Notes: generated by a model from the sequence alone, not told the origin. A DNA stretch of 64,000 nt from an uncultured Spirochaetaceae bacterium (GCA_944390015.1 CALXOL010000012.1:1-64000), one strand, 5' to 3'; positions 1-8,930 are shown, numbered from the stretch's first letter. Made by a program: numbers and translations.

Positions 1-72
<72 letters not shown>

Positions 73-189
73 ATATTGCTAACGGACTAGATAATACGAA
101 ATTTCAAACTAATACGTCAAGTGATTTTCTTAAAAATTTTAGTATTATGAAACATCATCGAAATTACTTTTTTTATAGCAAAAAGATAA

Positions 190-1860
190 TCAGATAATTC
201 CAGTAATCTCACCACTATCGCTGATATCAATATTAACAGCCTGTGGAACTTTAGGAAGCCCTGGCATCGTCATTATGTCCCCTGCATATGCAACGATGAA
301 TCCTGCCCCTGCTGAGACTTTTATTTCCCTGATTGTAATTTTAAAATTCTTAGGAGAACCGATTTTCTTTGGGTCGTCAGAAAAAGAATACTGGGTTTTC
401 GCAATACAGACCGGATAATCTGCAAACCCTTCCCTCTCTGCTAAGCCTATGCTTTTTAGTGCTGATGGAGAAAAGTTAACGCCATCTGCCCCATAGATTT
501 TTGTTGCAACAGAGATTATCTTATCTTTTATTGAGATGTTATCTGGATATGTGTAGCTTGCAAGCGTCATATCTGAGGAGGAAATGCCCTTTATTACACT
601 ATCTGCAAGAGCCAATGCACCTTTGCCTCCTTTAGCCCAGACATCAACAAGAATAACTTCAACCCCGATAAAAGTGCAGAAATCCTTAAGCAAAGCTATT
701 TCAGATTCAGTGTCGCTTTCAAACCTGTTTATAGCGACTACGACATTCAAATGCCATACGCCTCTTATGTTATTCACATGATGCTCGAGATTGCCAAGCC
801 CATTTTTAAGAGCATCGAGATTCTCAATGGAGAGATCCTGCTTCTTTACTCCCCCATGGCTCTTTAAGGCCCTGATTGATGCGACCAGTACGACGATGGA
901 TGGCATCATGGATGCAAGTCGGCATTTAATATCGATGAATTTCTCGGCCCCAAGGTCTGCACCGAATCCTGCTTCCGTTACTACGATCTCAGAAAGTTTG
1001 AGCGCCGTTCTGGTTGCAATTACGCTATTGCATCCATGTGCGATATTCGCAAAAGGGCCACCATGGATGAAAGCGGGAGTTCCATAAAGCGTCTGTACCA
1101 GATTTGGTTTTATCGCATCACGCAAAAGAGCCGCTACTGCCCCTGTTGCCTTAAGATCCTCAACCCTGACCGGTTTTCCATCATAAGTTCGGGCAACAAC
1201 GATCGAGCTGATTCTTCTCTTAAGATCTGATATGTTTAAAGAAAGGCAGAGTGTTGCCATAATCTCACTGGCGCTTGTTATGTCAAATCCCTCTTCACGC
1301 GGATTACCGTTAACCTTTCCTCCAAGGCCCGATACGATGTATCTAAGCTGCCTGTCATTCATATCCATGCAACGGCGGAATGTTATACTCCTTGGATCGA
1401 TATTCAACTCATTATTCTGCTCTATAGAGTTATCTAGAATAGCTGCAATAAGGTTGTTTGCTGCTGTAATTGCATGAAAATCCCCTGTGAAGTGAAGATT
1501 TATTTCCTCCATTGGAGCAACCTGCGAATAACCACCACCCGTCGCACCACCCTTGATGCCGAAAACAGGACCAAGCGAGGGCTCTCTAAGAGCGAGAGAG
1601 ACATTCTTTCCACGCATTCTCAGAGCATCGGCAAGTCCGATTGAGACCGTAGTCTTTCCCTCCCCTGCGGGAGTAGGATTTATTGCAGTCACAAGCACGA
1701 GATTGCCATTTTTTCTACGGCTCTCCAGCTGTGTGAAATCGACTTTAGCCTTATACCTGCCATAGTTTTCAAGCAATTCTGACGGGATGGCCAGCTCTGC
1801 TGCCACATCCTCTATCCTTCTGAGCTTAAACTCCTTTGCAATTTCCTGGTCAGTCGGCAT
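190..1860 (-). CDS. fhs: formate-tetrahydrofolate ligase
   Basis: This cytosolic enzyme makes 10-formyl-THF from formate, THF and ATP, feeding purine and formyl-Met synthesis and one-carbon flow in anaerobes. The 556-aa length is the family norm. The P-loop-like ATP site PTPAGEGKTT lies near residue 62 and is followed by the conserved REPSLGPVFGIKGGATGGGY region. The C terminus carries the family motif GAGFIVAYAGDIMTMPGLP. The start has a GGAGGAAGT ribosome site just upstream. The gene is single and faces tRNA-Gly with no clear terminator between them. Confidence 0.97.
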   Translation of the reverse strand: MPTDQEIAKEFKLRRIEDVAAELAIPSELLENYGRYKAKVDFTQLESRRKNGNLVLVTAINPTPAGEGKTTVSIGLADALRMRGKNVSLALREPSLGPVFGIKGGATGGGYSQVAPMEEINLHFTGDFHAITAANNLIAAILDNSIEQNNELNIDPRSITFRRCMDMNDRQLRYIVSGLGGKVNGNPREEGFDITSASEIMATLCLSLNISDLKRRISSIVVARTYDGKPVRVEDLKATGAVAALLRDAIKPNLVQTLYGTPAFIHGGPFANIAHGCNSVIATRTALKLSEIVVTEAGFGADLGAEKFIDIKCRLASMMPSIVVLVASIRALKSHGGVKKQDLSIENLDALKNGLGNLEHHVNNIRGVWHLNVVVAINRFESDTESEIALLKDFCTFIGVEVILVDVWAKGGKGALALADSVIKGISSSDMTLASYTYPDNISIKDKIISVATKIYGADGVNFSPSALKSIGLAEREGFADYPVCIAKTQYSFSDDPKKIGSPKNFKITIREIKVSAGAGFIVAYAGDIMTMPGLPKVPQAVNIDISDSGEITGII

Positions 1861-1927
1861 ACTTCCTCCAATGAAAAGATATTTTCAAAATAGAAAAAAG
1901 AGACATCAATAGTCAATCAGAGTAATC

Positions 1928-3301
1928 CTAATTATCAAAAGATTTATTTTCTTTCATTTTTCTTAAGTTTCTTTTGTAAAATATTAAAGCTGCAAGATCT
2001 GCAACCGCCCATCCGATGGGAATTGCTGCCCAGATTGCCATATAGCCGAAGAGAGGTGAAAAAGCGTATGCAAGAAGTACTCTCAATCCTAGTGATATAA
2101 TTGTCAGCACTAATGATACTGAAGGCCGTCCATCAGCTCTGAAATACCCGTAGAAGAGGAAAAGAATCCCGATAAGAGCATAAAAAGTGCCTTCGACCCT
2201 AAGATATGAGATACCAATTGAGAGAATCTCATCACTTGGAGATGAGAAGAATATGCCGATTAGCCATGGAGCAGTCAAATTGACCAGGAAACTGATGAAA
2301 AGAGAGAACAGGGTTGATATAAGTATGGCGCTCCTAGTTCCTCTCATAATTCTTTCCCGCATCCCCTTACCGCTGTTCTGTGAGATGAAGAAAGAGTATG
2401 CATTACCGAAATCCTGCGTAGGAAGATAAGCAAAAGAATCTATCTTCACCCCTGCGGCAAAAGCAGCCATGACAGAAACCCCGAAGCTGTTCACAAGCCC
2501 CTGAATCATCAATATTCCGAAGTTCATGACACTCTGCTGTGCCGATGTAAGCAATGAATAACTTAGGACTCTTCTTAACTCTTTCCTCCACTTGGCAATC
2601 TCTAAAAAAGATGGAATGAGATTTTTGTTTTTTACGAGTGTAAGTATCATCAATCCGAATCCTGTGAAATACTGACTTATAATAGTTGCAATCGCAGCTC
2701 CAGCAATTCCCCAGCCAAGGTTGATGATGAAGTAAAGATCCAAGAATATGTTCATAACTGCGGAAATAGCAAGCATTACAAGCGGTGTAACACTATCTCC
2801 AACACTTCTTAGAAGGCAAGAGAAATAATTAGTCAGGAACACTCCTATAAGACCAAGAAAAATCCAGAAAAGATACTCTTTAAGCATCTCCTCAAGCTCA
2901 TACGGGGTATTTAATGCCCTGATTATCCAATCGATTGATAAGAGGGAGATGATTGTTATGATAAGAGAAAGGAGGAATATTAAAATGAAGGATGATGCGA
3001 TCGTCGTATGCATCTTCTCCCTCTTTCCCGCACCAAAATAGTTTGCAACAAGAGCGCTCGAGCCAAGTGATAGTCCAAGCAATATTGATGTGATGAATAC
3101 CATGAGGGTATATGCTGAGCCCACTGAGGCAAGGGCATCTTCACCTATGAAGCGTCCGACTATCATCGTATCGGCAAGATTGTAACACTGCTGTAATATG
3201 TTTGCCGCCGTCATCGGCAGGGAAAAGAGAAGTAGACGTGATAATATCGGTCCCTCTGTAAGATCTTTCTGCACCTTATAACCTCTTGGAAATACTAACA
3301 A
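1928..3301 (-). CDS. MATE family multidrug/Na+ antiporter
   Basis: A 457-aa polytopic inner-membrane protein with about twelve hydrophobic segments in two repeated halves, typical of MATE exporters that expel cationic or aromatic compounds using Na+ or H+ gradients. Visible family features are the N-terminal GPILSRLLLFSLPM segment, the NLADTMIVGRFIG motif of the first half, and LRVEGTFYALIGILFLF with GYFRADGRPSVSL in the second half. The tail is lysine-rich and cytoplasmic. The substrate cannot be told from sequence. It stands alone, divergent from the gene at 3370. Confidence 0.9.
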   Translation of the reverse strand: MLVFPRGYKVQKDLTEGPILSRLLLFSLPMTAANILQQCYNLADTMIVGRFIGEDALASVGSAYTLMVFITSILLGLSLGSSALVANYFGAGKREKMHTTIASSFILIFLLSLIITIISLLSIDWIIRALNTPYELEEMLKEYLFWIFLGLIGVFLTNYFSCLLRSVGDSVTPLVMLAISAVMNIFLDLYFIINLGWGIAGAAIATIISQYFTGFGLMILTLVKNKNLIPSFLEIAKWRKELRRVLSYSLLTSAQQSVMNFGILMIQGLVNSFGVSVMAAFAAGVKIDSFAYLPTQDFGNAYSFFISQNSGKGMRERIMRGTRSAILISTLFSLFISFLVNLTAPWLIGIFFSSPSDEILSIGISYLRVEGTFYALIGILFLFYGYFRADGRPSVSLVLTIISLGLRVLLAYAFSPLFGYMAIWAAIPIGWAVADLAALIFYKRNLRKMKENKSFDN

Positions 3302-3369
3302 TTTTCCATATGCTATGGAACAGATAAAACGTAAAAAGTATAATCAATTCCGTTTCAGAGGACAAAGCT

Positions 3370-4533
3370 ATGGACTATTTCTACGAGCTGTATGCTTCAT
3401 ATATTCTAAAAAGAACTATCAAACTTACCGAAGATGATATCCTTTCGATAAACACTGAGGAGCGCTATGTTCCATTTGCAAGACTGCTTGCGCAAAAAGC
3501 GAAAGAAATCACAGGAAATGGTTCGTACCTCGTAATAATCGAGAATAAGAAGGCAAAAGAAGCCGTTGAGATTTTCTCTGATTATCTTATAGAAAAGTCT
3601 CCCACCCTTTTCATCTACCTTCAGGGAAGGGATGAAGAGCCAATGTTTGAGAATGAGAAGATCTATAGCGCCCGTGAGGCACAGCTTTTCGGACACCTTG
3701 CAAGCCCGACAATTCTTCCAGAGGCGTCAGTCTCTTTCCTTACAATTCCAATGCCATCGCCTCATTGGGCGAAAAGAATCTTTGAAGAGGCTGAGGAAAA
3801 GAGCATAGCAACCCTTATTTCCGATTTCCTGGGCCTTAATTCTGAAAAGGAGATACCAAGCCTTAGAGAGGCCATAGAGATCGATGAGTATGACAAGTTA
3901 AATTTAAACGGACATAAATCTCGTAAGGCGAAACTCTACTCTGATGACGGTATGATTGATTTAAGCTTCTCTTTCGTTGAGAATAGCAGATTCAATTCCC
4001 TTATCTTCGAGACAAAGAACAAGAGAAGATTCATGCCTCATCTCTTCCCCTCATCATATTTCAGGGCAATTGATAAAAACAGCGCAAACGGCCATATCTA
4101 CACCAGCATGCCATTCATTCTGTTCGATAAGGTGATAAATTCTGCAGGATTTGAATTTGAAAGAGGAAAAATCACATCCTTCTCTTCATCAGAAGAGGAT
4201 GCAGAGAGAATCAGGACCTATCTTCTTCAGGATGAGGAGGCTGCAAATCTTGCAGAAATCTCTGTTACGGAGACTTTCTCAGAGCTTGAAGAGATTCCTC
4301 TCTTCAACTACAGCGAATGGGATAAACTCAGGGGCATAGTACTTACCCTAGGATCTCCACGTAGCGAGGCTGTTCCCTTTAAAAGCGAGGATGAGGCTTC
4401 AAGCAAAGGAGTTGCAACGAGCCTATTCACGCTCTCAATACCGCTGGGAACAGCAGTAACCCTCTCTGTTGAGAGCGAAGATGGGGATGAGGAAGTAATT
4501 TACTCTGATGGATTTATTGAGGACTATCAGTAA
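3370..4533 (+). CDS. M29 aminopeptidase-like protein, probably without metal site
   Basis: A 387-aa soluble protein. Its N terminus (residues 1-75) resembles that of M29 (AmpS/AmpT) aminopeptidases, and residues about 255-300, GKITSFSSSEEDAERIRTYL followed by DEEAANLAEIS, match the M29 pattern in which the substrate-side domain ends in a DEGA..LGEVAL-like stretch. The following section should carry the metal ligands (DENAASHIALG and HIDFMIG-like motifs) but reads LFNYSEWDKLRGIVLTLG and LFTLSIPLGTAVTLS, so the Glu/His/Asp ligands appear lost. It may be a degenerate, non-peptidase homologue. The 3' end overlaps convergent coaX by a few bases. Confidence 0.55.
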   Translation: MDYFYELYASYILKRTIKLTEDDILSINTEERYVPFARLLAQKAKEITGNGSYLVIIENKKAKEAVEIFSDYLIEKSPTLFIYLQGRDEEPMFENEKIYSAREAQLFGHLASPTILPEASVSFLTIPMPSPHWAKRIFEEAEEKSIATLISDFLGLNSEKEIPSLREAIEIDEYDKLNLNGHKSRKAKLYSDDGMIDLSFSFVENSRFNSLIFETKNKRRFMPHLFPSSYFRAIDKNSANGHIYTSMPFILFDKVINSAGFEFERGKITSFSSSEEDAERIRTYLLQDEEAANLAEISVTETFSELEEIPLFNYSEWDKLRGIVLTLGSPRSEAVPFKSEDEASSKGVATSLFTLSIPLGTAVTLSVESEDGDEEVIYSDGFIEDYQ

Positions 4534-5294
4534 TCATTGAGCTCTGATAGCAGAACGAGGCCTTTGAGCGTGTGATAGCCATCGACCTTCTCAAAACGGT
4601 CTATCAGGGGGCTTATAACCTTACTAAGTCCTCCTGTTGCAATTACATTAATACTCTCTCCTAATTCCCGCTCAGTCCTTTCTATGATTGATCTCACAAG
4701 CCCGGCATACCCCAGCATTATACCGCTTCGAATAGAATCCTCACTACTTCGCCCCAATACCGATTGTGGAATTTTCAATTCAACCTGAGGAAGCTGTGCG
4801 GTGTTTGAGAAAAGTGAGTTCACAGCGGTAACGAGTCCAGGCGCAATCGATACGCCGAGAACTTTGCCGTCTGCGCCAACGGTGCTGAATGTTAAAGCAG
4901 TTCCGAAATCCACGGTCATAACCGTCTTTCCAGGATAGCTATGATGGGCATATGAAAGGTTACAAAGGAGATCTGAACCGAGCTCCTCAGGGATACTTTC
5001 CTCGATAAGACCGGTCCTGATATTCCTGGATACTCTCAACGGTTCTAGAGAAAACAACCTCTTGATTATTTTCTCAATGCTTCTGGTCAGATTCGGAACG
5101 ACCGATGATACGATTGCCTTATCTATCTGAGATCTTTGAATACCGCTTTCCCTTATAAGCGTCTCAAGGATAACCATGTATTCATCACTTGTCTTTTTTT
5201 GGTCACTATAAAGCCGGAAAGTCTCTACGAAAGACTCTCCGTCATGTAATGCTATTACGATATTAGTGTTTCCGATATCTACAGCCAAAAGCAT
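4527..5294 (-). CDS. coaX: type III pantothenate kinase
   Basis: This enzyme catalyses the first step of coenzyme A synthesis, ATP-dependent phosphorylation of pantothenate. The 255-aa protein has the ASKHA-fold signatures of CoaX: LLAVDIGNTNIVIAL at the N terminus (phosphate 1), DFGTALTFSTV at about residue 129 (phosphate 2) and ATGGLSKV near residue 219 (adenosine site). The APGL motif after the second phosphate loop is also present. It starts one base from the end of the ABC-F gene and is probably co-transcribed with it. Confidence 0.95.
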   Translation of the reverse strand: MLLAVDIGNTNIVIALHDGESFVETFRLYSDQKKTSDEYMVILETLIRESGIQRSQIDKAIVSSVVPNLTRSIEKIIKRLFSLEPLRVSRNIRTGLIEESIPEELGSDLLCNLSYAHHSYPGKTVMTVDFGTALTFSTVGADGKVLGVSIAPGLVTAVNSLFSNTAQLPQVELKIPQSVLGRSSEDSIRSGIMLGYAGLVRSIIERTERELGESINVIATGGLSKVISPLIDRFEKVDGYHTLKGLVLLSELNDY

Positions 5295-6932
5295 TTAAAG
5301 GATCACCACCTGCTTAAGACCGGAATACGCCTTATCCCTTATTGCCTTAACCCCTTCATCAGAGATATAGCTCTCAAAGTCGGTCATCCTATCGATTACT
5401 CCGCTTGGCGTAAACTCAATGATCCTGTTCGCAATAGATGATACGAACTGATGGTCATGGCTGTTAAAGAGTATTACACCCTTGAAATCGATTAATGCGT
5501 TATTAAGCGACTGTATCGCCTCAAGATCAAGATGGCTGGTCGGCTCATCAAAGATAAGGCAGTTAGCACCTTCGAGCATCATCTTAGCCAGTACTACCCT
5601 AACCCTCTCTCCTCCGGATAGAACCTTACAGTTCTTCAGTGCCTCATCACCAGAGAAAAGCATTCGTCCGAGGAATGAGCGGACATATGTGTCATCATCC
5701 TCCTTACTGTACTGCTGTAGATAATCAGTGATGCTCTCATCATCCTTGAACATGCGGCTGTTATCCTTCGGGAAATAAGAAAGGCTCGTAGTTACACCCC
5801 AGCTAAACTCTCCTTCATCCGGCTCGATTTCTCCAGAGAGAATCTGGAAAAGCACTGTCTTCGCATTATGATTCGGGCCAACGAATGCGACCTTGTCAGT
5901 TGGATTGATTGTAAGAGTAAGGTTATCGAGAACCTTCTCCCCATCTATCGTCTTAGAGAGGTTTTTAATCTCTAAGGCCATCTTTCCTATCTCCCGGTTG
6001 GGTTTGAATGCAACATACGGGAATCTTCTGCTACTGGGTTTGATATCATCAATGGTGAGCTTATCAATGAGTTTCTTACGGCTCGTTGCCTGACGGGCTT
6101 TAGCCACATTGGAGCTGAAACGCTGTATGAAGTCCTTAAGCTCGGCAATCTTCTCGTCACGCCTCTTCTTCTCATCCTTCATCTGCTTAAGAGCAAGCTG
6201 GCTCGACATGTACCAGAAGTCATAGTTACCAACATATAGCTGGATCTTACCGAAGTCGATATCACAGATATGCGTACAAACGGTATTGAGAAAGTGTCTG
6301 TCATGGCTTACTACGATAACCGTGTTATTGAAATTCTCAAGATAGTCCTCAAGCCAATGAATGGATTCAAGATCGAGGTGGTTGGTAGGCTCATCGAGCA
6401 GGAGGATATCAGGATTTCCAAACAGTGCCTGTGCTAGAAGCACACGTACTTTGAGATTATCCTCAATCTCATCCATCCTTTTCTCATGAAGGCTCTGAGG
6501 AATTCCAAGTCCATCCAGCATCTGGCCCGCATCACTCTCAGCTTCCCAGCCCCCGAGTTCTGCAAACTCTCCTTCAAGCTCAGCTGCCTTTATACCATCC
6601 TCTTCCGTGAACTCTGATTTAGCATAAATCTCCTCTCTTTCCTTCATGACATCATAAAGCCTCTTATACCCCATAATGACGGTATCGAGAACACGATATT
6701 CATTAAAAGCGAAGTGATCCTGCCTGAGTGTCGTAAGACGTTCCCCGGGCGTGATTACAATCTCTCCAGTATCAGGTTCAATCTCCCCCGAGAGAATCTT
6801 CAGGAATGTTGACTTACCAGCTCCGTTGGCACCGATGATTCCATAACAGTTGCCTGGAGTGAATTTAATGTTGACATCCTTAAAAAGTACCTGAGTTCCA
6901 TATGAAAGACTGATATTAGATGCTGTAATCAT
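5295..6932 (-). CDS. ABC-F family ATPase, YbiT-type
   Basis: A duplicated soluble ABC ATPase without membrane domains, the architecture of ABC-F ribosome-associated translation factors. NBD1 has Walker A GANGAGKST (about residue 38) and Walker B LLLDEPTNHLDLESIHWLEDYL. A lysine-rich linker (about 240-300) follows, then NBD2 with LSGGERVRVVLAKMML and LIFDEPTSHLDLEAI. Two motifs are degenerate: the NBD1 signature reads EIEDNLKVRVLLAQ instead of LSGG-type, and the NBD2 Walker A reads GPNHNAKT with Ala for the last Gly. The ATG at 6932 is preferred because TAGGTG lies at normal distance upstream; the in-frame GTG nine bases earlier is inside that site. Confidence 0.9.
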   Translation of the reverse strand: MITASNISLSYGTQVLFKDVNIKFTPGNCYGIIGANGAGKSTFLKILSGEIEPDTGEIVITPGERLTTLRQDHFAFNEYRVLDTVIMGYKRLYDVMKEREEIYAKSEFTEEDGIKAAELEGEFAELGGWEAESDAGQMLDGLGIPQSLHEKRMDEIEDNLKVRVLLAQALFGNPDILLLDEPTNHLDLESIHWLEDYLENFNNTVIVVSHDRHFLNTVCTHICDIDFGKIQLYVGNYDFWYMSSQLALKQMKDEKKRRDEKIAELKDFIQRFSSNVAKARQATSRKKLIDKLTIDDIKPSSRRFPYVAFKPNREIGKMALEIKNLSKTIDGEKVLDNLTLTINPTDKVAFVGPNHNAKTVLFQILSGEIEPDEGEFSWGVTTSLSYFPKDNSRMFKDDESITDYLQQYSKEDDDTYVRSFLGRMLFSGDEALKNCKVLSGGERVRVVLAKMMLEGANCLIFDEPTSHLDLEAIQSLNNALIDFKGVILFNSHDHQFVSSIANRIIEFTPSGVIDRMTDFESYISDEGVKAIRDKAYSGLKQVVIL

Positions 6933-7004
6933 TGATTTCACCTACCGTAAAGATTTTAGCCTTGTTAATACTACCAGAAATAAAAGTATTTGTATATTAA
7001 GGCA

Positions 7005-7029
7005 CAAAAAAAGCTTCCCAAAGGAAGCT
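7005..7029 (-). terminator. intrinsic terminator, originally of the tRNA-Gln/tRNA-Glu operon
   Basis: Stem AGCTTCC/GGAAGCT with a 4-base loop, followed on the minus strand by a run of T (7005..7012). It sits just outside attL. In the uninserted chromosome it would lie about 4 nt after the tRNA-Glu 3' end, so the prophage now separates the tRNAs from their own terminator. Confidence 0.85.
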
Positions 7030-7031
7030 CG

Positions 7032-7047
7032 TATAGTTCCTAGGGGA
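7032..7047. other. attL core
   Basis: The 16-bp sequence TATAGTTCCTAGGGGA is identical here and at 44070..44085. It contains the last 14 nt of tRNA-Glu plus 2 nt beyond. This copy is the displaced end; the complete tRNA is at the right junction. Confidence 0.9.
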
Positions 7048-7145
7048 GCATATTAACGTTTTTTTCCTTATTTAATCAAGATATAGCATCCATAATCATC
7101 TAAATTTTCCATCTCATACAAAGAAAAATATAAAGACAAAAATAT

Positions 7146-7165
7146 TTTGGTACAGAAATGGTACA
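7146..7165. repeat. arm-type integrase site candidate, left
   Basis: The 20-mer TTTGGTACAGAAATGGTACA is identical in the same orientation at 43992..44011. Each contains two GGTACA units 11 bp apart. In the circular phage they flank the att core on either side, the layout expected for arm-type sites of a tyrosine integrase. Binding is inferred. Confidence 0.6.
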
Positions 7166-7207
7166 CCTGATACTTAAGATATTTATTCGTGATTCGAGAG
7201 AATATAA

Positions 7208-7260
7208 GGTACAGGTGGCATTATGACTTTTATTAAAAGGAGGTTGCCGCCACCTGTACC
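7208..7260. repeat. 12-bp inverted repeat after the last lysis gene
   Basis: GGTACAGGTGGC (7208..7219) and GCCACCTGTACC (7249..7260) are perfect inverted copies around a 29-nt loop, beginning 5 nt after the stop of the gene at 7266. On the minus strand the second arm is followed only by TTATATT, so it is a weak terminator at best. The arms contain GGTACA, the same unit as the arm-type repeats, so it may also belong to attP. Confidence 0.6.
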
Positions 7261-7265
7261 AGAAA

Positions 7266-7808
7266 TCAGAACATCCAGCCTAATCCAGCTCGGAATGTAA
7301 GATCCTCCATCGAGAAATCCAACAGATCAGCCTTGCTTGAGCCGAGCATGTAATCAGCTCCTGCTTCGAGCATTAGGGAGTTCCCGACCCTCGTTCCGAG
7401 AGTAAGCCCTATCCCATAATCCGGCAGCTTCTCATCGAATCCCATGATCGCATCCACCATGAGATAGAATTTCGTACCGCTCTCATCCTTGAGCCTCGTC
7501 ATCTCAGCACTCAGGCAGTCGATGACAGCATCCTTCTCCTTGGATACGAGCTCAAGTGATGCCAGGTCTTCCTTTATGAGGATGAGATCATCCTTCAGTT
7601 CCGATATCATCGAGTCGTCCGATGACGCTGTCGATGCGCTCTCCGACATCCATCCAGAGTCTGTCCTCAGCCCTTCTTCCCGGACTTCCTGAACCGAGGT
7701 ATCTGAAGGGGCTTTTTCCTGCGATCCTGTCACACGCCCTGGGAAGGCCCAGAGCGAGAAGGATGCCACCGATAAAACCAATAAGAATATTCCTAAGCGT
7801 CTGCACAA
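7266..7808 (-). CDS. exported coiled-coil protein with beta-rich C terminus, lysis region
   Basis: A 180-aa protein opening with TTG eight bases after AGGAGG. Residues 1-22 form a signal peptide (RRLGIFLLVLSVASFSLWAF). Residues 65-110 are heptad-like and acidic (SELKDDLILIKEDLASLELV), and residues 112-180 alternate like a short outer-membrane beta structure ending in aromatic Phe (TFRAGLGWMF). No family is recognised. Position, export and coiled coil fit a spanin-like or envelope-disrupting role, which is inference. A second ORF starts two bases downstream in another frame (7588..7806). Confidence 0.6.
   Translation of the reverse strand: MCRRLGIFLLVLSVASFSLWAFPGRVTGSQEKAPSDTSVQEVREEGLRTDSGWMSESASTASSDDSMISELKDDLILIKEDLASLELVSKEKDAVIDCLSAEMTRLKDESGTKFYLMVDAIMGFDEKLPDYGIGLTLGTRVGNSLMLEAGADYMLGSSKADLLDFSMEDLTFRAGLGWMF
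7588..7806 (-). CDS. 72-aa membrane/lipoprotein-like ORF embedded in another frame
   Basis: This ORF starts with GTG two bases after the TTG of the 180-aa gene, so both could use the same AGGAGG. It begins MQTLRNILIGFIGGILLALG, a strong hydrophobic segment, followed by LPRAC, a relaxed lipobox-like site, then a basic Gly/Arg-rich tail. Embedded out-of-frame pairs of membrane proteins at the end of lysis cassettes are known for Rz/Rz1 spanins. It may instead be a chance ORF. Confidence 0.35.
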   Translation of the reverse strand: MQTLRNILIGFIGGILLALGLPRACDRIAGKSPFRYLGSGSPGRRAEDRLWMDVGERIDSVIGRLDDIGTEG

Positions 7809-7809
7809 T

Positions 7810-8367
7810 TCATTTTCCTCCTGTGATTCTTGCTATGTATTCACGTCCTTCCGCCGCTTTCTCCCGCTCTCCGGCCTTCTCGGCCTCCTCAACTGTCATT
7901 GCCGTACCCTTGACAAGACAGAGTGGAGCATCAAGATTTGGTGCGCCACCGAGAACATCGTCAACAAAGCGGTAACGCAGAGTACGTTCCAGGCTGGAAG
8001 TAGCCCTCTGTTTCGACACCTCCTTGCAAAACCTGGTACCAAGTGCCATGAGTATGCCTATGCACATCACGGAGAGCCATAAGGACACCCATCCCCAGGT
8101 GGTTGAGAGTACTGCACCTAACCACCCTGCATCGGAGAGTGCGATATAGATGGTAATCTGCCACATCTCAGGCGCGTAATCCTTCAGTGATAGATGGTAT
8201 GCGAGTCTTGCTACAAGCGCTGCGATGACGGCTCCGAACAGGCCGAAGAAAACGGAATAAAGCACCGTTTCCTTGAAAATTATTCCGGCAACCAGGGATG
8301 AGATCAGGAACCCTGTAAGCGCCGCAGTCCCGTAAATAAGGACTTTCTTCTCAGTCACATTCATCAT
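7810..8367 (-). CDS. membrane protein of the lysis region
   Basis: A 185-aa protein with four hydrophobic stretches (residues about 8-30, 35-60, 68-90, 92-110) followed by a charged cytoplasmic tail ending EGREYIARITGGK. No family is recognised. Its ATG overlaps the stop of the holin-like gene (CATGATG), and its own TGA lies two bases before the TTG of the next gene, so all are translationally coupled. A second holin or antiholin is possible from position, but the sequence does not prove it. Confidence 0.55.
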   Translation of the reverse strand: MMNVTEKKVLIYGTAALTGFLISSLVAGIIFKETVLYSVFFGLFGAVIAALVARLAYHLSLKDYAPEMWQITIYIALSDAGWLGAVLSTTWGWVSLWLSVMCIGILMALGTRFCKEVSKQRATSSLERTLRYRFVDDVLGGAPNLDAPLCLVKGTAMTVEEAEKAGEREKAAEGREYIARITGGK

Positions 8368-8714
8368 GCAGCCTCCTTTCTACCAGCCTTGGCCTTCGCC
8401 TTCTTGAAAGCGCCATGTGCTATGTCGTAGATGATGAACGAGAACCCCGTATAGATGATTCCGTTCCCGATGCCATAGAGCAGAACCCGTACAAGCCCAC
8501 TCCAGGACTCCACCTCATACTGCAACCAGCCGAAGACGAAGCCCACGGCCAGATACATTGCCAGAAGCAGAACCGGGAGTGGAGGGAACCACTCGGGCAG
8601 ACTCATCCTCTTGAGCCAGTATCCGGCGGTCATTATCACGACGATCCATATCGCCATGGCAGGATCCACGTAGGATACGAGCAGTTTGAGGATTGAAAAA
8701 ATTGGAGCACCCAT
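8364..8714 (-). CDS. holin-like membrane protein
   Basis: I place the start at ATG 8714, directly after GAGGAGGGG, giving 116 aa; the longer open frame to 8915 has no such site. The product has three or four hydrophobic segments (ILKLLVSYV..., AIWIVVIMTAGYWLKRM, LLLAMYLAVGFVFGWL, YGIGNGIIYTGFSFIIY) and ends in a lysine-rich tail KKAKAKAGRKEAA. Size, several TM segments, basic C terminus and lysis-region position fit a phage holin of the Hol44/holin V type. The family assignment is tentative. Confidence 0.55.
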   Translation of the reverse strand: MGAPIFSILKLLVSYVDPAMAIWIVVIMTAGYWLKRMSLPEWFPPLPVLLLAMYLAVGFVFGWLQYEVESWSGLVRVLLYGIGNGIIYTGFSFIIYDIAHGAFKKAKAKAGRKEAA

Positions 8715-8901
8715 AAACCCCTCCTCTATGAGAATCTTAATGAAAGTAAGAACTGCGGAAAGGAATGATAGGACCGGTGCGAACACCCCGTTGCTCATAT
8801 GGTCAATGTCTTCTCTTTCCCCGCTCATAAGAGAAAGCCTAGCAGTGATTACAAGAGGAAGAAAGGAGACCTGTGCAATCTTCGCACAGGCTGTAAAAAG
8901 G

Positions 8902-8930
8902 TTGTATATTCGCAATGCTTGGCTTATACT
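8902..8930 (+). promoter_or_regulatory. rightward sigma-70 promoter for the small toxin gene
   Basis: TTGTAT, a 17-bp spacer and TATACT. It points against the surrounding leftward phage operon. Transcription would start near 8937, giving a leader of about 77 nt before the ATG at 9014. Confidence 0.6.

Noticed and set aside
8871-8890. CCTGTGC/GCACAGG inverted repeat as a terminator
   Set aside because: No T-run follows on either strand; it may only be a small leader or mRNA hairpin.
8715-8915. N-terminal extension of the holin-like frame to 8915
   Set aside because: ATG 8714 has a strong ribosome site directly upstream; the extension has none.
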